The notes under the pieces: model-generated | The model's input: the letters and a program-made list of their open reading frames with translations, nothing else | What the model was told of the DNA's origin: nothing | The model's database searches: none | Assembly (NCBI RefSeq): GCF_020520425.1 | Contig: NC_079489.1 | Span: 22,158,001-22,222,000, forward strand | Length of the DNA: 64,000 nucleotides | From: Spinacia oleracea | Taxonomy: Eukaryota; Streptophyta; Magnoliopsida; Caryophyllales; Amaranthaceae | Direction of reading: 5' to 3' | Shown: positions 59,537 to 64,000 of the stretch, one piece after another | Position numbering within the stretch: the stretch's first letter is position 1 | How the letters are laid out: each line of letters starts with the position of its first letter | Position numbers and translations under genes: made by a program

Positions 59537-59551
59537 TAGCTTGGGGGGATT
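59537..59551 (+). promoter_or_regulatory. Polypurine tract of Athila
   Basis: TAGCTTGGGGGGATT lies directly before the 3' LTR start (TGATATG, 59552), the position of the plus-strand primer. Confidence 0.75.
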
Positions 59552-60963
59552 TGATATGTGTGTTTTATATAGTGTTTTTACCCCCGTCCCTTAGTACTTT
59601 TATGCGTCAAATGAGCTCTTAGGAGCCGTTTTTAGTACTAATCTGTGTTTTTGAGTGTGCCTTGAGTTTCAGGACTACTTAGTGAGAAATTGGTCTTTTT
59701 AGACTCGTTTCATGATGATTTAGGCCATTACGCGATCCCGAGGGAGTTCGGGACGACTATTGTCGACTTGCGGGAGCCTTAGATGCTCATGGTTGAGCCC
59801 CGGAATTTAGACTCGGTGTTACAGACAAAGGGAGGTTCATTTAGCTTTCCGCCCGGTTGATCTCCTCTCGCCCACCGGGCGAGTAAGCAGAAGATGCCGC
59901 AGTCAGCAGGCGCCCGTCGGGCGGAGTTATGCCCGGTGGCCTACGGGCGCCCATCAGAGTGAAGGCTGCAAGATTTCTCTCCTCGCCCGACGGGCGGAAG
60001 CTGCCCGACCGGGCGCGTGCGGAAGATTATTAGAGAGTCTCCCTCCGCCCGGCGGGCGACCAGCTCCACGTCCGCCCGCCGGGCGACGACAACCCTGGGC
60101 GGTTTTTCGCGCTTTGTTTTCCGGTTTTCTTTTATTATTTTGGGCAAACTATAAAACAAGGCTTCATTATTTTAGTGAACATCTTAACTCCTAGTATTAA
60201 AACCCTTAGTTTTATTTCCCTTAGTTGAATTCTCTCTCTAAATTTATGCAAACACGGTTTAATTTTCAATAAAAATTGAAGCTTTCAATTTCCATTGTTC
60301 TTGAATTAGGTATTGCTTCTTATTTTAATTCATTGTCTTGCTTTAATAATGCTTTCAATTATGATTATTGCTTTGGTTATGGTTAATATGCTTGAGTAAT
60401 CTATTTTCTAGGGTTTGGGGATCCATGAATAATATGAAGGGACATTGAATAACTATGGTTGTTGGCATTGTAATTAATTCCTATTGATTGGTTAATATTA
60501 CTATACAATTAGATTTGCGCAGGTTTAATTGTGATAGTCATGCAATATCAAGTTAAGATTCGAGAGATGCAATTTGATGTTTAGGCTTGTGTCAATAGGT
60601 AGAATTAGGATTAATACGGAGCGAGAGCCCGTTAATTCTAAGTCTATGATTAGTATCGATTCAAGAGAACATGCTAGTCTAATTAATTACTTTGTTGATT
60701 ATTGTGATTGTTTATCGTCCTGGATTGTTATTTGCTGGTGAACCTATGCCCTAGATTTTTTAATTCCTGAATTCTTAATTGTTTAATTATCGTCGTAGTA
60801 TTAGCATACAAATCAACCAATTCCTGTTTCCCAATAGTCTAGTTTAATTGATTAATAGTAGAAAGTACATTGTTTCCCTGTGGATTCGATCCTGACTTCC
60901 CTTGCTGCTTAGCTAGTGATTTTAGGTTTATCTTTGATTAGGTGATACGACTTTAGCCTGTCA
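59552..60963 (+). repeat. Athila 3' LTR
   Basis: 1412 bp, same ends as the 5' LTR. It is shorter because its GC island (59850-60095) is rearranged and deleted relative to 39595-39895. The TATA box is altered (TATAAAAC, about 60149). Confidence 0.95.
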
Positions 60964-60968
60964 TCGAT

Positions 60969-61305
60969 AAGATCACTTCCATTCAGACATAAACGAGACC
61001 GACGACGAAAATTTATCTATTTAAATTGGGAGACTTTGTTGAGTCTGAAAAGCTTAAAATGAGCGACATCACAATATCTATAAAGGCTTACAACAATAAT
61101 AGTCATTAAGAAAAATCAACTTATGATGAGGGCTGGGATATAGTCCATACCATTACCCCCTCGCAGAGATTTATTTTGAATTAGGTTTAAACTTCCAGTG
61201 AAACTAGATTGAAAGAAGCATAATAATTATGTCAAAAGCCTAGAGAACTATTAGAAAAAATCCTAAAATGCCTTATATAAGGAAATACAAGGAAGGTTGG
61301 ATTAT
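60969..61305. other. Gene-free flank after Athila
   Basis: AT-rich sequence following the TCGAT target duplication. No gene or repeat structure is recognised. Confidence 0.4.
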
Positions 61306-61309
61306 AACA

Positions 61310-63560
61310 GTGGCAAAACGGGTTGTTTGAATCGAATTCAGATTGGGTCTATTCGCGTCGCTTTTACTTCGAGTCATGTCATTTTGAGTTGCTTTTACTT
61401 CGAGTCAAATTCGGGTATGTGTGAGGTCTGCTCGGGTTTCGAGTTTAATCTGGTTCTTTGATGGTAGGATCGAATCTGTTTTGAGTTAGTACTTCGGATT
61501 AATATCGGTTCGATTCGGTTCATATCTTCTCGGGTTTATTGGGTTAGATTGGGTTTTTTCAGGTTAGATCCGGTTTTCGGGTTAGATCCGGTCATGCTAT
61601 TTCGCTTTAAATTTTGTCGTCATTCATAAAAATATCAATTATTTTTAATGTTGTTGTCATGGAAATATTTCTTACAAAATAATTAAGGGATAAGTGTATA
61701 CAGTTTGGAGTTTACTGGTTTATGCATGGTATAAGAATTACTGTAAATTGCACTCTTATGGAGTAAGAGTTACATTTTCATATTGTTACAAGTGATAATT
61801 TAGGTGACTATTCCGTATAATCCTACTTCTACTAATGTGTGATCGAGAAGACGAGAAATGAGACATAGACAAAAATAATAATGATACTTTAGTAACTAGT
61901 GATTAAAGTAACTAGTATTTGAGTCCAAACGCTTGACAATATGTGATTATAAATGAAATTTATGGTTAATAATAGTAATAATGATGATGATGGTGATGAT
62001 AATAACAATAATATAAAAAGTTTTAAAAGTTGTGTCATTTAGTTGCTCGGTTCGGTTCGGATTTGAGTTCCTCATTTCGGATTGGTTTCTGGTCTTCTGT
62101 TCGAATAATTTTCGGTTGATTCAAATTTTACCGTTATTTTCCGTTTGGGTTACTTCAGTTGAAGGTCGGTTCGGTTCGGTTCGAATATCAGCTCATTTCA
62201 GGTTAAATCAATCTGTGTCTGTTTTGGTTTCAGTTTGGATCAATGTGAGCTCCGGGTTAATTTTGGGTCGTCTTTCAGGTCAAAATCAGGTAACGAATTT
62301 GTCAATCGGATCGTTTTTCGATTCCAGGTGCGCCTACCAGTCTACCACGTCCAAGGTAGACATGCTCTCCTCATAACCAACCTTACCACCAGGGCACGAT
62401 CCATGAGTCCATGAGTTACCTACTGAAGTACTACAGGGACTGTCAAATCGAGTCCTCGGATCGGTTATAAACAGTTTGGGTTACTTCAAAATCGGTTAAT
62501 GTCGGGTCAATATGTCTATCCAGGTCGATTCAGATCAGTTTGGATAACTTTAATTTGGGTGAGGACGGGTCATAAATTGTTTCGGATTGAACTCGGTTTC
62601 GAATCAGGTAACTTCCGTTCAGGTCTATCTCGGGTTCGGTTGGAACTGCTTCGGGTTTAAAACGGTTTTTTATCTGTTTGATTTGGTTTGGATTGAGTTC
62701 GACTCGGGTGTATGTCAGATCCAGGTACAATTTGATCAGTTTACTTTGGGTACGGGCATGTTCGGATCGGCTAAGTCTAGGGTTCGAGTCAAGTATGGGT
62801 CTGTGAGTCTCAGGTTCGGGTCAAGTTCGGATAAGATGTATCTCGGATTCGGTTCAATTACGGATTGAGTTTGCGATTCAAGTTTAGATCGAGTTAAGTT
62901 TGTAATTTGGTGTTTTATTAATCAAGTGACTCTCGAGTTCGCGATATAGCATGATCATTTTATTATTCTATGTTTTCATGTCAAATAAAGTTTTTTTTTA
63001 CTTCGTTTACCTTGTCTCCAATTCTCCAAATTATTTAATAAAATAAAACATAGAATAAATCTTCATGTATCGAGTTGGAGTTAATTAGTTAATAGTTAAA
63101 TTCGGTTAACTTGAGTATGTATTAATGACGAGTAATTGAATAGGATTCGGGTTATATCAGGTACTTTTTAAAAAAAAACTTGGGCTACTTTCGTTTAACG
63201 GCTTAACTTGAGTCGGGTTATTTTCGGATATCTAATTTAATCGGGTTAGATTGACAACAATTCGGTTGAATTCGAATTCGAATTCGGATAGACGTGGTTC
63301 AGGTTAAATCGGGTATTGGGTTTTATCAGGTCCGGTTGATTGCGGTTGTTATCGTGTAAAGTCGATTTTCGGATTGCTAACGGATCGGATGCGGGTTCGA
63401 TTCCGTTAAAAGTTACAGGATGCAAATCGGTACGGGTCTCCTAGTGTTGCTATCGGTTCAGGCTCGGGTCTTCAATTCAAATGTTAAATAGAATTTTGGG
63501 TCAACAACGGATCTGTTTAGGTCAATTTTGGTTTGGCTATTTCGCGAATATATTCGAATC
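61310..63560. repeat. 2.2-kb degenerate TCGGGTT/GGTTCGG repeat
   Basis: Hundreds of degenerate TCGGGTT, GGTTCGG and TCAGGTTA motifs, nearly all in one orientation, broken by AT-rich spacers (61600-62030, 62930-63110). It is like the body of the hAT element at 5863 in opposite orientation, but far longer. A start near CAGTGGCAAAACGGGT (61306) is possible; no right end or TSD is found. Open frames here are compositional. Confidence 0.6.
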
Positions 63561-64000
63561 AGATGTCAGTTAATTTCAGTAGACTTTAGGTCAAATCACT
63601 TTTGGATCGCCTTTATTCCGTATTTAGTTTATTTATCCTTGTGCATTTCAAACTGGCAATAGTATTTGAGATGAGCCTCAGAATAATGCACAATTTGAGC
63701 AAATGTATTTGCAGATAGAGTATTTGTGCATATTGTAGATAAAAACCGTATAATACTGCCATACATGCACACACTTTTCTGTAGAAAAATTTGCAACTGG
63801 AGTTCTTTTCCAGGTACAATGTTTTGTGAAGCTGTGAAAATTAGAAAATCGAAATTAACAGGAACCATTAGCAATATTTTGCCAATAAAAATCAGAACTT
63901 TAGCTGTTACATCAAGTATGAGAACTTAAAATGGCCAAAAGGTGGAACCCAAAAGGACCTCTTCCTCCATCAACAAAACCTAAACCCTCACGGTCCACAT
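63561..64000. other. Right end of window, unassigned
   Basis: No gene is recognised. The last 100 bases are less AT-rich and could be a minus-strand leader of a neighbour beyond the window, which cannot be tested here. Confidence 0.25.

Larger units (their letters stand above)
39305..60963 (+). mobile_element. Athila-type Ty3/gypsy retrotransposon, multiply nested
   Basis: LTRs at 39305-40758 and 59552-60963 begin TGATATGTGTG and end GCCTGTCA. They are flanked by a perfect TSD, TCGAT (39300-39304, 60964-60968). Order: LTR, gag, protease, RT, RNase H, integrase, GC-rich spacer, Athila-family ORF, polypurine tract, LTR. Every coding part carries stops or shifts. Later insertions are a solo LTR in the primer-binding site, a hAT element, and a reverse solo LTR of the same family with a Helitron. 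Removing them leaves about 12.4 kb, a normal size for Athila. Confidence 0.95.

Noticed and set aside
62032-62868. Open frames as genes near the right end
   Set aside because: They are translations of the degenerate TCGGGTT repeat, with FGSV/RFG-like periodic residues.

Overview
The window is eukaryotic nuclear DNA from a flowering plant. It has GT-AG introns, plant gene families, and TE families typical of large eudicot genomes. The repeat types suggest Caryophyllales (Amaranthaceae, spinach/beet/quinoa-like), but that is inference, not proof. There are only two ordinary host genes. Most of the rest is transposable elements inserted into one another, and many can be delimited to the base by target-site duplications (TSDs) read directly.

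Layout. 1-6.5 kb: a three-layer nest. A hAT-type non-autonomous element (319-4807) holds a copia-like LTR (752-4764), which holds a chromovirus-type solo LTR (1041-3845). A SINE, two Stowaway-like MITEs and a second hAT element follow. 7.0-11.2 kb: a six-exon secreted polygalacturonase gene (+). Its introns carry a SINE broken by a hAT element, a 120-bp hAT MITE and a second SINE. 12.07-31.7 kb: DRM3 (-), a catalytically degenerate DRM cytosine methyltransferase paralogue of the RNA-directed DNA methylation (RdDM) pathway. It has 11 coding exons, three UBA modules and introns full of MITEs, foldbacks and a LINE. The polygalacturonase and DRM3 converge.

31.8-36.7 kb: a complete Mutator-like element (MULE) with identical 88-bp terminal inverted repeats and a 9-bp TSD, lying just upstream of DRM3. 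It carries an internally deleted transposase gene (+) and, convergent to it, a small GRF zinc-finger protein with a membrane tail (-). 36.7-39.3 kb: degenerate repeats, a SINE and a 1-kb foldback. 39.3-61.0 kb: one Athila-type Ty3/gypsy element (TSD TCGAT) with broken gag, pol and Athila-ORF genes. It is interrupted by an unrelated solo LTR in its primer-binding site, by a hAT element, and by a reverse-oriented solo LTR of its own family. That solo LTR contains a 5.8-kb Helitron with receptor-kinase and EGY2-like gene fragments plus a SINE. 61.3-63.6 kb: a long degenerate TCGGGTT-type repeat.

The most interesting signals are: the MULE with a tail-anchored GRF protein beside an RdDM gene; the tandem duplications at the DRM3 3' end and at one of its splice donors; the recurrent hAT elements whose whole bodies are built from one short degenerate motif; and the palindromic CGCCCG/CGGGCG islands of the Athila LTRs, which differ in arrangement between the two LTRs of one element.
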